Both the position numbers and the translations under genes were made by a program. A model generated the notes under the pieces. That model was given only the letters and a program-made list of their open reading frames with translations. It made no database searches and was not told the DNA's origin. A stretch of 64,000 nt of DNA from Melampsora larici-populina 98AG31 (Eukaryota; Basidiomycota; Pucciniomycetes; Pucciniales; Melampsoraceae). How positions within the stretch are numbered: position 1 is the first letter of the stretch; each line of letters starts with the position of its first letter. Positions 49,071 through 61,152 of the stretch are shown here, piece by piece. The DNA lies in contig NW_006768788.1 of the NCBI RefSeq assembly GCF_000204055.1, positions 177,518 through 241,517 of the forward strand. Reading direction: 5' to 3'.

Positions 49071-49713
49071 ATACAGCTAGTTGACCTCTAAGAAGAGGAT
49101 TTAAGGAAGATAGAAAGAGATTACGGGCAATTAAGAGCTAGTGCGCTCTAACCTCTTGAGACTGCAAGGGGCAGGCTTTACACTTTGGTAAACCAAAGAT
49201 CCTGAAGGCTACTTTTGACTCCTTAAAAAGGAGGAAGCTTTGCTACTTCTAGGTTTATTTCTAGAGACAATGAATGCCCTGGGCTCATAGAAATCAGTAC
49301 CTTGAGCTCTCAGCAATGGAACCCGTAATGCTCAAGAATGGTCTTTAACAAACTACACAACTAACCACATACTCAAAGATCCTCTCAATAGGAGTCAAGT
49401 AAATGTGGTTCTGTGTTGTGATGGTAGTAAAAGATGGGAGATGATTCTAGGGAAGAAGGGGGGCTTATATAGTCTCAGTTCCAGTGTCAACTTGTGGTTG
49501 GCGTGTGGGTCTTGTCTATTCACGTGTCAACTTGTGGTTGACACTGGGGTTAGGTTTATTATGTATTTCATACATTACATACATGTGTTTAAGTGGCTCT
49601 TGACACTGAGCCTTGAGATGTAGCTTATGGCTTTATACAATATTTTAATATTACATATGGTACTGTTAGCCCATGGTCCTGTAATTAGGGCTCAGAGCTG
49701 ACAGTTCTTCTCT
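49071..49713. other. Intergenic; local GTGTCAACTTGTGGTTG duplication
   Basis: No gene. The phrase GTGTCAACTTGTGGTTG occurs at about 49486 and again at about 49523 as a short direct repeat. Confidence 0.45.
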
Positions 49714-49759
49714 CACAGCCCCATGAGCTACTAGTCACTGGCAGGCTGGAGACTACCAC
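49714..49759 (+). repeat. Left arm of a 2.5-kb-spaced inverted repeat
   Basis: About 45 bp (CACAGCCCCATGAGCTACTA...) matching 52150-52193 in inverted orientation with a few changes. The interval also contains a MITE and a Harbinger-like element. Confidence 0.7.
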
Positions 49760-49872
49760 TACCTTCAACAGAAGTTCAACACATTTTCAAAATCATTTCC
49801 AGCAAACTTTTGAATGTCATCAAATGAAATCATAAATTTGTACACACCTGCCCTGTATTCACAGATCAAGAA

Positions 49873-50078
49873 TTGGTGGTTTCAAATTTGATCATTTCTA
49901 TGTGTTTCTTTAAAAATTAGGACAAGTTCATAAAAAAAATCTTGATGAAACCAACATCTTTTTAAATCAGGACACCTAAAATGGTGTCCCACTTTGAAAA
50001 ATTTATGCATATTTAACAAAAAAGGGCAAGTTTGAAAAACATAAAATTACATAAAAAAGGCAAACTTGGAACCCCCCA
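49873..50078. mobile_element. Degenerate relative of the TA-flanked MITE
   Basis: The right end is CAAACTTGGAACCCCCC, the left end about TTGGTGGTTTCAAATTTG, and the centre has the same GGACACC...GGTGTCCC hairpin as the MITE at 47112-47326. It looks like an older copy of that family. Confidence 0.6.
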
Positions 50079-50575
50079 ATATATCGCTCAGCGGAATAAT
50101 GCTGATTTAATGCTGATTTAATAGTGGCTTTCAAACCTGCCCCGGTTTTCAAAAAACCCAGTTGACCCAGTTGTTTTTTGGCAGTAACTTTGTCTATCAA
50201 GTTGACATTTGTTGACAGCTCCCAGCCAAAAATTCCACTGGGGCAACCGGGTTTTTTGAAACTGGGTCAGGTTTGAGAGCCACTAATGCATTTTTGATCA
50301 TTTCTTGCTCTAGTTGTAATCATTTTCCCTTGGGCAAAACACTTTATGCTGGTAGTGTTACTGTGATGGTCCAAATATCAAAGTGAAATAATTGCAACCA
50401 AACGGGGCCTAAGCATTTAAGAAAAATTACCAATCAAAAAAGAAACTCTGTACTGTGAGCAAGAACTAATCATTCACTATCTTCAAACTGGATCAATATT
50501 CATATAAAAAACTTGATGACCATTTCTGCAGTATATTATTCCACATTTTTTCCCCTTAGAGCTTAGGGCCCGTTT

Positions 50576-51510
50576 GCACACCGCGAGCAGATACGATGTG
50601 GCCAAATTTCACACCAAAAAAGTTACATACGGCCACATCGTATCTGGGTCCAATCTCGACCAGATATTCGAAATCAGATCAGTGTTTGGTTCGAATATTT
50701 GAGGTCAATATCTGATCGTCAATATCAAGATATTGTTCCACATTGAGATACAGCCTTTTGGCCGTATCTGAAGGCTCTATCTTGATGTGCCCCTCCTCCA
50801 TCTATCTTCTTTGTTCATCTCCTTCTCAACTTCTCATCACCCACACAGACCCTTATGTTCTTTGATCCTCACTGCTTTGCTCATCCACCCTCACTCCATA
50901 ATAGTTTTTACTATTTTGATCATTTTATAATCTCATCTCTGCCTTGTTTAGATATTCTTCTAAAGGATATTGTTCAAGGATCTTCTTTGAATAGTTATAC
51001 TAAACTTTGAAAAATGCTATCAATGATACTTTGATTCAAAAGGTTTGATTGATCTTACCTTTGAACAGTAGTAGAACTAAAATCAATTGACAATTTGATA
51101 ATGTAGATTTAGATGATGAAATTATTAAAAGATCAATTTAAAATGCATTTATCAAAGTATATAGATGAAGAAATTGACCGATTAGATTATTAAAGACATA
51201 AGATCGAGTTCAAAAGAAGAATGGATACATCGAATGGAAAGATTACGGTAGGATGAGAACAATGAAGGTCAATGATGATTGTTTCAAAAGTTTGAGTTGA
51301 ATGAAAAGATACATACAATCTCATGTGGTTGTTGCCAAACAGAAATATGATCACCGCGAGGTCAACAGACGTCTGTTGATCTCTTTTGGATTGCTGTTTG
51401 GCAATCTCAATATCTGAAAGACCAGTATCTCGATGTGCCCCTTGAGATAGGGGCAAATTGAAATTTGGTTTTCAGGTCAGATAATATCTGAAAACAACCC
51501 AAACGGGCCC
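50576..51510. mobile_element. 935-bp non-autonomous PIF/Harbinger-like element
   Basis: Both ends are GGGCCCGTTTG read inward (50576 and 51510) and both are flanked by TTA (50573-50575, 51511-51513), the 3-bp duplication expected for PIF/Harbinger. Inside the left end is a perfect 16-bp inverted pair, CAGATACGATGTGGCC and GGCCACATCGTATCTG (50590-50646). No transposase frame was found. Confidence 0.82.
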
Positions 51511-51513
51511 TTA

Positions 51514-53633
51514 CCTTTCTGAGCTGCAATTGTCTATGAGAATCTGGATCTGTCATGATCATTTGAGCTTTAAAGATGCTGGAGAAGCATATGGCAGAAA
51601 TCATCATGAAATTTGATTTAATATATATGGATGAGAAAATATGGTGAAAGGATTCTGTTCATATGTTTGTTCATATCATTCCCCAAGGACAAAAAGCTAC
51701 AAAAACTGTATTATACATATACAATTCATGATTTCATAGAGGACTACACCTCATAAACAGACACTGTGTCAATGAAAAATGTGGAGCAACATGTGGCCAA
51801 AGTTAATATCAACTTTCTTGTGCATATATATCTATTTGAAGTTTGAAGATATTCAACATTTGATTCTTCTTTATAATACAAAATTAGTTTTTTCTCATCC
51901 ATGATTTGCTGCCCAAAAGTTTAATAGCACATCCAATTTACGTGATGAACATTGATGAACTGTATATTCTTGATCTGTGAATACAGGAGCATGTATGTAT
52001 GAATCTTTGATGTCATATGATGACATCAGCATCTTGGTTGTATGATGGGCAAATGACCCCCACAGGGATATTATGTTGATATTATTGTGAGAATATATTG
52101 AGAATATGTTGAGAATATTTTTAAAATATTTTTAGAAAATAGTGAGGTTGTGGTAGTCTCTGGCCTGCCAGCGACTAGTAGCTGGGGGCTGTGTTTAGGG
52201 TTTGCTTCAGGGATCATTTGTTGTGTTTGGTGATTTTTTTGGGTCACCCAGTGTGGTTGTGGCCACTTATGGTACTGGTTTTTTTAGACTTTGAAATAAT
52301 GCTATATACCATTGATGGTTGGTGTCCTAGTTAGGTGAAATTTTGCATGCCACACAGACCTTCTTTATGCATCACAATGATCTTAGCATTCTCCTTGGGT
52401 TTCAAAGGTTGAGTCTTCACTATATTCAGGACAGATGAAGTTTGGTGATTCACAAGGAAGATGGTCCAAGAACAAGAGTTCTCTGAGATGAGGTCAAAAT
52501 GTATTAAATTCCACGTAGAATTTTGGTAGGGAACTGTACTTGAATCACCCTCTCATCCAACCACATACATCATCAGAAATATGTTTTTACATTGATCAGC
52601 TGCTTGGAACAAATGAGACTGGAAGTGTCTATGAGGAATTACATTAGAGATGAGGTGAGAGAACACAAGAGCCATCAAGTTTCAAAGTTTATTATGAAGA
52701 CTAAGCATAGTCCAAAAAGGACACCAGATCACAACAACCCCCATAAATGGATGAAAATTGATGAAGTAGAAAGAGATAAATGCAGACAAAAAGGAAAACA
52801 AGAGGAGCTGATACCTAGTTGAACAAAAACCACATATCACAACAGCCCCTGACATATGAATAGAAACTAAGAAAGATATCAATAAAGAAGAAATGGAAAA
52901 ACAGAAAACAGCTTTAATCTAAGCTACTATCATATCAACTCCAGCTAAGACCTGCTACATGTGTGATTGTAAGGGTGACACCATACATATACAAGGCTCT
53001 CACATCATTTGCTACTGACTTTAATGAGGGAATCAATCCCAACAAATTTGTTCTCTTGAATCCATTTGGATGCAACCTGGGCTTTCTCCATTGGTTGATG
53101 TCATCCAGTATTCTAAGTGCATTTTGATTCTGTTTGGTATAGTGCAAATCTCACAAATCTTACAATTCAAAATCCTCGGGTTTATGTTGATAGATTCATA
53201 GTCTGGATTGATCTCCAGATAAAAGACTAAATCCATGATGATTTTTTTTCCAAAAAATTATCATTAAATTTAGATTGATCATTGAGTAGATGAATTACAT
53301 TTTCAAGTGAAAGTTTGATTGGTAGTTTAGATAGTCAATCAGGATGATTTGTTTGAGTGAGTTTGTCTTTTTGATTTGTTCTTGCTCAATTTCAGTTGGC
53401 TGTTGATAAATATTCACGTGTTGACATAAGGTTTTCATCACGTGATTTACATTATGTAGACTGTCACGCGTTGTGATGTTACGGGTGTGTGAACAATTGA
53501 ATTGGAATTTCCAGTTTACCTTTGTTTCCATTCTCAAGCTAGAGACAAGAGAGAAGAGACAAGTACCATTTAACAATACTCAACTCCCATTCAAGAGAAC
53601 AAGAAAGAAAACGTACTAAAAACAAATATCATC
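51514..53633. other. Intergenic; no gene supported
   Basis: AT-rich, apart from the repeat arm at 52150-52193. The part near 53400-53630 is likely the NUR1 promoter and leader. Short frames near 52592 and 53236 show no domain. Confidence 0.4.
52150..52193 (-). repeat. Right arm of a 2.5-kb-spaced inverted repeat
   Basis: GTGGTAGTCTCTGGCCTGCC... matches 49714-49759 inverted. The pair may mark the ends of an older element. Confidence 0.7.
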
Positions 53634-55341
53634 ATGAATATCTTTCGACGTAAACGAAATGAAAAAGAAGAAGAAGAAACCAATTCATCAAATCAAACCA
53701 AAGTCAATAGTCCGAACAGACAACAACAAAACTCTGCAAGAGCTCGACATTCAGTAGCCGTCTCAAGCTTAGGAACTCAAACCATCAATAAGCGTAACAT
53801 ATTCGGTCATCATCAACCTAACAGACCAAGCTCAAATCAATATCGAGAATTACCACCGAGATCGATTTCAGCATCATATGTACCACAACCATCATCTAAA
53901 TCAAACAGATCCAATGGAATTCCAAGATCGACTATCACTTATGGAAAATCATTATCACAAGTAGCTGCTAGTCCAGAAAAACCAAAAAGTAAGATCCAAA
54001 CGATTGCCCATCAATTAGAAAGTAAATTAGATATTTCCACTTTATGGGAATGGCCAAAAGATCAATGGAATGAGTTTTGGGATTCATTAGATTTTGATGA
54101 GATGGGTGTTAGTTTTGGTTTAGGTTTGGTTGGATTACAAATCTTGATTAGATTGGTTTCTGGGATTGAGAATGCTAGAAGAAATTTAATTATTTCTAGA
54201 AGAATGAATGGGATTCATTCGATTGGTGATAGATTAAATGAAGCAAGAGAGTTAGTTAAAAAACAATATCCTACGGGTTGGCTTGAAGTGGTAAGTCTAT
54301 TTCTTTATACAAATTTTTGCACTTCTTTTTGATCGGTTCTTGATGGATTTCAATTGATTTTGGTTTTGGAACGGGTTTACAATTTTAGTTAACCTTCTTA
54401 TCAGTTTGTTTATGTGGTTATTCATGTTATAATGCTTATAAGTTATTTTCAGCTAGAAGATCTTATCGTATGCACATTCGAGAAGTGAGTCAACTCATTT
54501 GTTTCGAAAACCTATCAAAAAGCTGATCACTGAAAATTCAATGATCGAACAAAAGGATCCGGTCAATTCACCTAATGTAACGCTTGTACAATCTCCAACT
54601 GCACCAACTCCACAAGCAATTAGTTGGGCTCAAACAATCTGGAGAATGTTAAGAAGATTATCATCTTTATTAATAGGTTGGCCAAGATCAGGCTTAGAAG
54701 ATCTACCTCAACCGAGTCAAATTCATCAATTAGATGTTTGGGAACCTTCCAAACTTAGATTAAGAATCTTAACGTTTGTTTGTTTTTGATTCCCACTGAT
54801 CAATCTAGTTCAAATCATTAACTGGTTCCTTGACTTTTGGGGTTGATGTTTTTGTCTTTAGATTTTATCCTCCACCTTTAGCTTTTCTCTTGCATTTTGC
54901 TACTATTAGCGAAAATTGTATGAATTGGACTATCATGATTTTAACAATCCAATTCCAAGTAAGTTCAATCAATGATATCTTTGTGGATTAATTAGAATCA
55001 TTTCTGATCCTCATCCTCAATTTTTCTTTCTTCTTTTCTTTAGACACATTTACTTATTAAATCATTCACTCAATTAAACAAAGATAAACAAATCATCCAA
55101 GCAGAAGTTATGCATGAGTATAATGCTCAAGTTGAGCAACGTTTTTCTTTTTGACTTTCTTTCATTCTCATCCTTTGAGTGTTTCTTTGTTTTGATTACA
55201 AAAACTGACTTTCAAATTTCTATCTTTCTTTCTTTTCTCTTCAAGTTTGTTTATCCTAGAACGTTTCCTCTTACTAGATCTATTGGTACAATGACTAGTT
55301 CAGCCGAATTTATCAGAAGAGAAGATTGGGTAACTTATTAA
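53634..55341 (+). CDS. NUR1: Nuclear rim protein 1 (Nur1/Mug154 type)
   Basis: Six exons (53634-54290, 54389-54484, 54556-54773, 54862-54958, 55044-55130, 55246-55341) total 1251 nt, 416 aa. A charged, disordered N-terminus of about 130 residues leads to STLWEWPKDQWNEFWDSLDF, then hydrophobic segments (MGVSFGLGLVGLQILIRLVS about 159-178; LTFLSVCLCGYSCYNAY about 220-236). Next come DVWEPSKLRLRIL, FYPPPLAFLLHFATI and the family's C-terminal signature QAEVMHEYNAQFVYPRTFPL then TRSIGTMTSS. This order of motifs is that of the Nur1 family (DUF2418). In yeasts Nur1 sits in the inner nuclear membrane with a LEM-domain partner and anchors silent chromatin. The gene converges with ARPC5. Confidence 0.82.
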
Positions 55342-55972
55342 ACCCGCTGAAAAACATTTTTTTCTTTAGTTTGTCTTTGGCTTTTTTTTTGGTCTCGCAT
55401 CTCTTATTGCATCAAGTTATATAAATCAATGCCAAGTGACTCAAACTTGTGATATATCGTGTTTTGTTTTTTTAAATCTATTTATATTTGTATATATGTC
55501 TATGTGGATGGAAAGAAAAATGGTAAGTTTTATTGTTCTCATTTCTATTTTCGGTCTGTTCTTTTGGATTGCGAATGGTCATTTTGAGAGGATATTTTTT
55601 TCTTCTTTATGCAAAGAGGGTGGGAAATGAGTTGGGTGATATTGGTGATTAGTGACTATGTACTACGTTACTTGAATTTACTTATGTCCAGATCGCATTC
55701 AAGTGGTAAGAACGGAAGAGCATATGATTTCGTCTACATAGACAGTTTGGTTGACTTGTTCTATCCTTTTTAAAGAGTCTCTGAGTTTGTATTACGCAAA
55801 AAAAGAAAATTCTATGATCATCAGATTAAGGAAAAGCAAGAGTTTTCAATCTTGGTGGAATTGATCATGTTTCCGACCAAGGGGTTTTGTGTGTGTGATA
55901 ATACATTTGTTTACAATTTCACATTTTTCTTGGTCCTTGGTTATTGAAAAGTCATCTTTTCTGGGTTTCTCT
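55342..55972. other. Convergent 3' region between NUR1 and ARPC5
   Basis: About 630 bp, T-rich on the plus strand, shared by the 3' ends of two facing genes. No further gene seen. Confidence 0.5.
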
Positions 55973-56726
55973 TTAAGCTCTTCTTCTATCAGTCATGACT
56001 CTAACAATCGAACCTGTTCCACTTAATTCAGTAAGCTAATTTTCAAAACAAAAACAAACCACATAAGTAAACACCCTCCCCCTTAACAAAGTGACAAAGA
56101 AGAACAGAATCAAAAAGAAAAAAAAGAGAAAATAGACTGACCTTTTCGTGCCAATTCAAAAGTACAGCAGAAGGAGTATTCGAATCCATCGTGATTAAAG
56201 ACATAGATTTATAAATATATTTCATTAACCAATCTAACTGATCTGAATTCAAATTAGACAAAATCGAAGGTATATCAGAAGTACGAGTAGTCGATAAAGT
56301 TTCAATGATTGTTGAAAGGATTAGAGATTGAGCTTTTTGAAGGGTTGGAGAGGGCGGTCCGTAAGGTGGTGAGGTTAGTAAGAGTTGTAGAACTGCAGGT
56401 ACATCGGCACTGTTGAGATGAGATTGAAGACAAATTGATCGAGTGAGTTACTTGATGCGATTTAGGTACAAGAAAAGAAGTGAAGAGATATCTTTTTACC
56501 GAGCTAAGAGGGATCTAGCTTGTTGAGTTTTAGATTGAGCATCAGATAACATTTCTTCTGCAGAACGTGGATCATGTTCATATAGTTCTATTCAACCAAA
56601 CCATAAACCAAGGATCAACATTCGATTTGCTTTTGTTGAGGAAGATAGAAGAAAGACTTTACCATCTTCTTTTAATGCATCTTGATCATATAAATCGATG
56701 TCTATCTTTCTATACGCGCTATCCAT
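55973..56726 (-). CDS. ARPC5: Arp2/3 complex subunit 5 (p16-Arc)
   Basis: Four exons (56726-56663, 56587-56500, 56409-56142, 56035-55973) total 483 nt, 160 aa, close to the usual length of about 150. It starts MDSAYRKIDIDLYDQDAL, continues through a helical middle (PAVLQLLLTSPPYGPPSPTL, LILSTIIETL), the conserved SNLNSDQLDWLMKYIYKSM and the hallmark SAVLLNWHEK, and ends LTELSGTGSIVRVMTDRR. The protein is the small helical subunit that links ARPC1 to the rest of the Arp2/3 complex, which nucleates branched actin. Expected to be single-copy and essential or nearly so. Its upstream neighbour is repeat DNA, so no shared regulation is suggested. Confidence 0.93.
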
Positions 56727-56867
56727 TTTGGTTTATATAGTCTTTAGTTGGTTTTTTGGGTTGATAGTTGGTCCGTTGGTTTTGTTGAAGGTCAAAGTCA
56801 TCGATCGATTGGTTTTACATTGGAAATTCCATTTCATCTCATCGTCATCGTGCGGCTGGAGTGGTGT

Positions 56868-56922
56868 GCGCAGTGGCGCCTGTGGCTGCGCCTGACGCAG
56901 GCGCGCTCAGGCGCAACTTGCA
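56868..56922. repeat. GC-rich island with GCAGGCGCGC motif
   Basis: CGCCTGACGCAGGCGCGC with a nearby CAGGCGCAACTT, similar to the island at 46262-46385 and lying just upstream of ARPC5. Confidence 0.6.
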
Positions 56923-56977
56923 ACCTCCCTTTCAAAATTTGGGCCCCATGCATTTTTTTAAAGTGCTTTTATCACAC

Positions 56978-57412
56978 TAACACTGTGGGGAGTGTGAACC
57001 ACAATTGGGCAAAGTTGTGGTGACTAGGTACGCAGCTTTCTTCAATCACGGATCTTGTTTGCTCCAGGTTTGCCATAGGTTTGCTAGCTTACCTTGGGTT
57101 GCCCTTGAGTTGTCCACTACATATTTGACTACAGTAACACATATGTAGTGAAGCTCACAGCAAAAGAAAATTCACAAGAAGTTGTAAGAGACATCCATTG
57201 TAGTAGACTTACGTAGCTGGTTAGTGCAATATGCAAAAGCAAAAGCACTTTAAAGTAAACAATGAATAAATAAAACACAAGGGAAGCTCTAGGGCAGCTA
57301 GCAAACCCATGGCAAACCCATGGCAAACAAGGTCCGCGCTTGAAGAAAGTTGTGGACTTAGTCACTGCAACTTTGCTCAATTGGGGTTCACACTTGATAA
57401 TTCCCATAGTGG
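56978..57412. mobile_element. Foldback element with arms of about 135 bp
   Basis: The left arm (about 56978-57115) and right arm (about 57280-57412) are inverted, imperfect copies. Shared blocks include GTGTGAACC, CAATTG(G/A)GCAAAGTTG, TTTCTTCAA, CTTGTTTGC and GGTTTGCTAGCT. Not coding. Confidence 0.72.
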
Positions 57413-60400
57413 AACTAGCTTGATAGTCCAATGTAACTACTGCAGATTACAACTTTGTCTTTGTCTGCTCCTGTACCTGACTAAATAAATGCACACAGAA
57501 AGAGAAAAAAATTAGAAAGAAATCATAAGAAAAGGAATTGCATAATAATATATTAGCAATTGGTTGGTTTCAATTACCTAAGTACATTTTCAAATATTTG
57601 AATCTGCTGGTGTCCTGAATGAATTGAGCTCGGTAAGGGAAGACTTTTGGGGTGGCTAATAGCTTTGTTGCTGAGTTGATATCAACTTTGATCTTCTCCT
57701 TCTTGACTTGTTTTTGAAGTGCTTGTCTTTGTTCTTTGTATGTTTTCAAGGGACCCATGCATGTAGAGCCCCCTCCAAGTGGTATCACTCAATTGCTGGA
57801 GTGGTATCAAGGCAAATCTGCATTTCCCTTTGATTGACCATTTTAAATCTTTATGATCAATCAAGTCAGATTTTTCAATAGATCAAAACACTTGAAGCAA
57901 ACCTTACTGATTATCTTCTGATCAAACAAACTGTAAAGAAGGGAAAAGAAGTTGAAGTGATTCATCTGTACATAGTTGGAAATCTATGTGGGAAGGAATG
58001 TGGTACTGAGTCTTGGTACCAGTCAAACCCAATGGTTACAAATCCTAGGTATGGGGACATGTACTTATTCGTTCTTGACCGAAAACAAAAATATAGCCAA
58101 AACTAGGGCTATAATCCAGCCCTGGAAGTTCAGGGCCGGCCACACAGCCAAATCTGGCCTCCAGGGGATCCAAAAATCACTCCGGGCCAACCAGGTCATG
58201 TTATGGGCACAGCACAAAAAGCTCCAGAAATTTATGTCTGTGTCTCAAAAGTTCTAGATGGGCAGAGGTGCACCCTATATAAGCTATACCTGGAGAACTT
58301 GACTCTTGAGTTTACAAGACACTCATCTCCATAATTTGGTAACAAATTATCATCCTCAATGCTGAAGGAACAACAGAAATTGTGTCAACCTGAGAGGTTT
58401 TGCAGAGCAAAACCCCCACGGTATATACATAAAACTTAAACAATAAACTTACAACTCTCTCACTCAGTTTCAAGAGTGTAAAAACATTACTTAACTGGAC
58501 AATAATCATACGTATTTTTCTTTTTTTATCAAGGGTATAAAACATTACCCTTGATAGAAAACACCGATAAAAACTAAATTCATTTACAAAGACCCGTACC
58601 AGAAGAGAAACAACCCTGGTACGATTTCTCTAACACATATATTAAAAAGCTTCTACTCAGGGTTTAACAACCAATACAACCTGACCAGGCAAAACAAGAA
58701 AAGGCTGCTTAGTAACGAACCAGCCGCATGAGATCATAACAGTCCTAAAGGAAACAGGGTCTATGACATCATGAAGTAAGAATCAAGTCAGTTAAAAGGA
58801 ACTCGCTTTAGCCAAAAAAGAGAAGAAGAATCCTTACCTTTTTACCTATTACTAAAAACCCACTTTTTCCTTAAAAACTCGTTTTCCTTTCGAAAAACCT
58901 TTTTTTAAAAAACCTGAAACCCTTTTTTTTCTTTCTAAAAAACAAACTCTTCTCTTAGATAGATATTATCACGTTTAGAATTCTTATTAAACAATCTAGA
59001 ATCCTACTTTCAAATATCCTTTCTCAGACCAGTCATTTGTTCTTTATCTTTTTCATCTCTATTTTTTTTTAAAGTCAAAAGCGTTACAGATCGTTAGGCT
59101 CAAATAAGCCTATCCGACTAAAGTCTGTCGCAAAATATCCCCTTTTGATTCAATAGCAATCAACCAACACTGAAGTGTGGCCTAAAGTTCAGATAGCTAT
59201 TTTCAGCTTTCGCTTTGGAAGACGATTGAGTGTACAGCACCTCAATCAGTAACTGGCAGCGGTGACCATTCCGCACCAAAGGCAACTGTAGAAACCAGCT
59301 ACAGTCTTTTATCAACTTCACTAAGAACCAAAAACCAAACCTCGAACAAGAATCCAACTAGATTTTGTTAATACGAGGTCTACATTTAGTGAGTAATTCA
59401 TCTCAGTCTACACCTCTTAGTAGTCTTAGGCTGACAAATTGTCACATGTATGAAAGCCCATGAATGGGTCTCGCCTGGTACGCACCGGTTCACTCTAGTG
59501 GACATGAATATTGATTCTGGCAACACACAATCTTGTACAAGCTTGCCAACTTTCACAGTTTACTCACAGCAAGATAGATGGCAAGCCAACTAGACTCCAG
59601 ATGCACTGTGCCTTACCAGCAATACACACTGTAATCCAGATCCTTTTGCCTGCAATCAAGCTGCATGGGCTGGAACCCCATTCTGGGATTCGAAATCCCC
59701 TTTATGCATATGCATGTCAGCTACCAAGAGTAAGTCTCACAATTAAATTACTCAAACCGACTTGAAGATGATATTGCAAGTCAAACTATCACTTGTGCTC
59801 AACTCAAAAAGAGCCCAATCCCAAATTCAAATTCAAAATCAAAATCAAATTCAAAATAAACCCAAATTTTGAAACTCACATTACTTTCTTTTCCAGAATT
59901 GAAGAGTTTGAAGATTTTGAAAACTTGGCTGCACTATGGAACCCCAATGATTGTTTTTAATTTCAATTAAGGCAGAGAAGTTCTTGAGAAGTTTTTTTAG
60001 CTATTATTTGAGTTGTGCCACACAGCACACCTGCACCTCAGGAGCACCCAGGCCTTCCAAGAAGCCGGTTCTCCGTGCCTGGGCACATGCCTCAAGAACA
60101 GACTGCCCCAAAAACATGACAACCTGGGCACACCTTGTTATATGTGTATCAAAATATATTCAGAGGCTGTATGAACCTACATGGATATCAAAAAAAACGA
60201 TACAGAGTATATTTTGAAAGAGAAAGATTTATCTTTTTCTTTATTGAGCAAAAAAACAGGCGCCCATGCAGGAGGGCTGTGGGCGTGCCCACAGGGCATT
60301 TCTAACTAAGTTTCAGTGTGACAGGGCATGAACCAGTAGCTTCAAAGCTGTTGTTGGGCCGGGTCTGGGTCACAGCCCTAGCCAGCACAGTCCAAAATAA

Positions 60401-61152
60401 ATACTACCTAAACAGAGTGTAAATATATAGGATTTGATAAAATTGATACATTACTACAATTCAATGGAAAAAAGTGTCAGTTTGGTTTGAGAATTTTGAC
60501 TCATCCTTACCCCATGGTACTTTTCTCAATTGCATTTCATGGATTCCTGAGCTTCAAAGCATGTATATATTATGAACAGCTCATGATATAACGAGACATA
60601 CAGAGATAACTTCTGGATTTCACAGCAATGTCTTTTGTTGAACCAAATCCAAAAGAATAAAAAATCTTCATAGTGACAAGAAAACATAGAAGAATTTAGA
60701 GACACAGTCAGGTGAAAAATTAGTGATGACCAGACTTCCAAACTGAAGCAAGTCATAAATATGATTTTTAAACATGATTACAGAGGTGTCAAATTAGCTT
60801 TGAGTTTACTCAAGATTTCATTATGCTTGTGACCTTTTTGCCAATCACACAGATCAGAGATCCACATTCATATGTTCATCACATGCACATAGATATTAAA
60901 CCCACCAAAAACTATATATGTATGGAGACATGTGGAGACAGCATTTCATATAGTTTATCACAGAGATAATGGCGCCCCTGCAGTGATGAGGAACATCTTG
61001 GTGTTACATGTCTCATCTCAAAATCTGAATAGGAGATATAGTAATTCAAATTGTGGTGAGAAACCAGAGACCAATTCTAGTGAAGGTGCATTTTTCTTGG
61101 TCCTACCTCATTCTCAATGCTCTCATATAGATCATTTTAATCCTTCAAAACC
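57413..61152. other. Repeat-rich intergenic DNA; possible LTR edge; no gene seen
   Basis: AT-rich, with a low-complexity CAAATTCAAATTCAAAATC run at 59820-59860 and a GC-rich GGGCGTGCCC motif near 60283. Around 59240-59270 AACTGGCAGCGGTGACC resembles a retrotransposon primer-binding region, but no paired LTR or gag/pol frame supports it. Confidence 0.35.

Noticed and set aside
59240..59270. Retrotransposon primer-binding-like sequence (AACTGGCAGCGGTGACC)
   Set aside because: No matching second LTR, no TG...CA boundaries and no gag or pol frame nearby.
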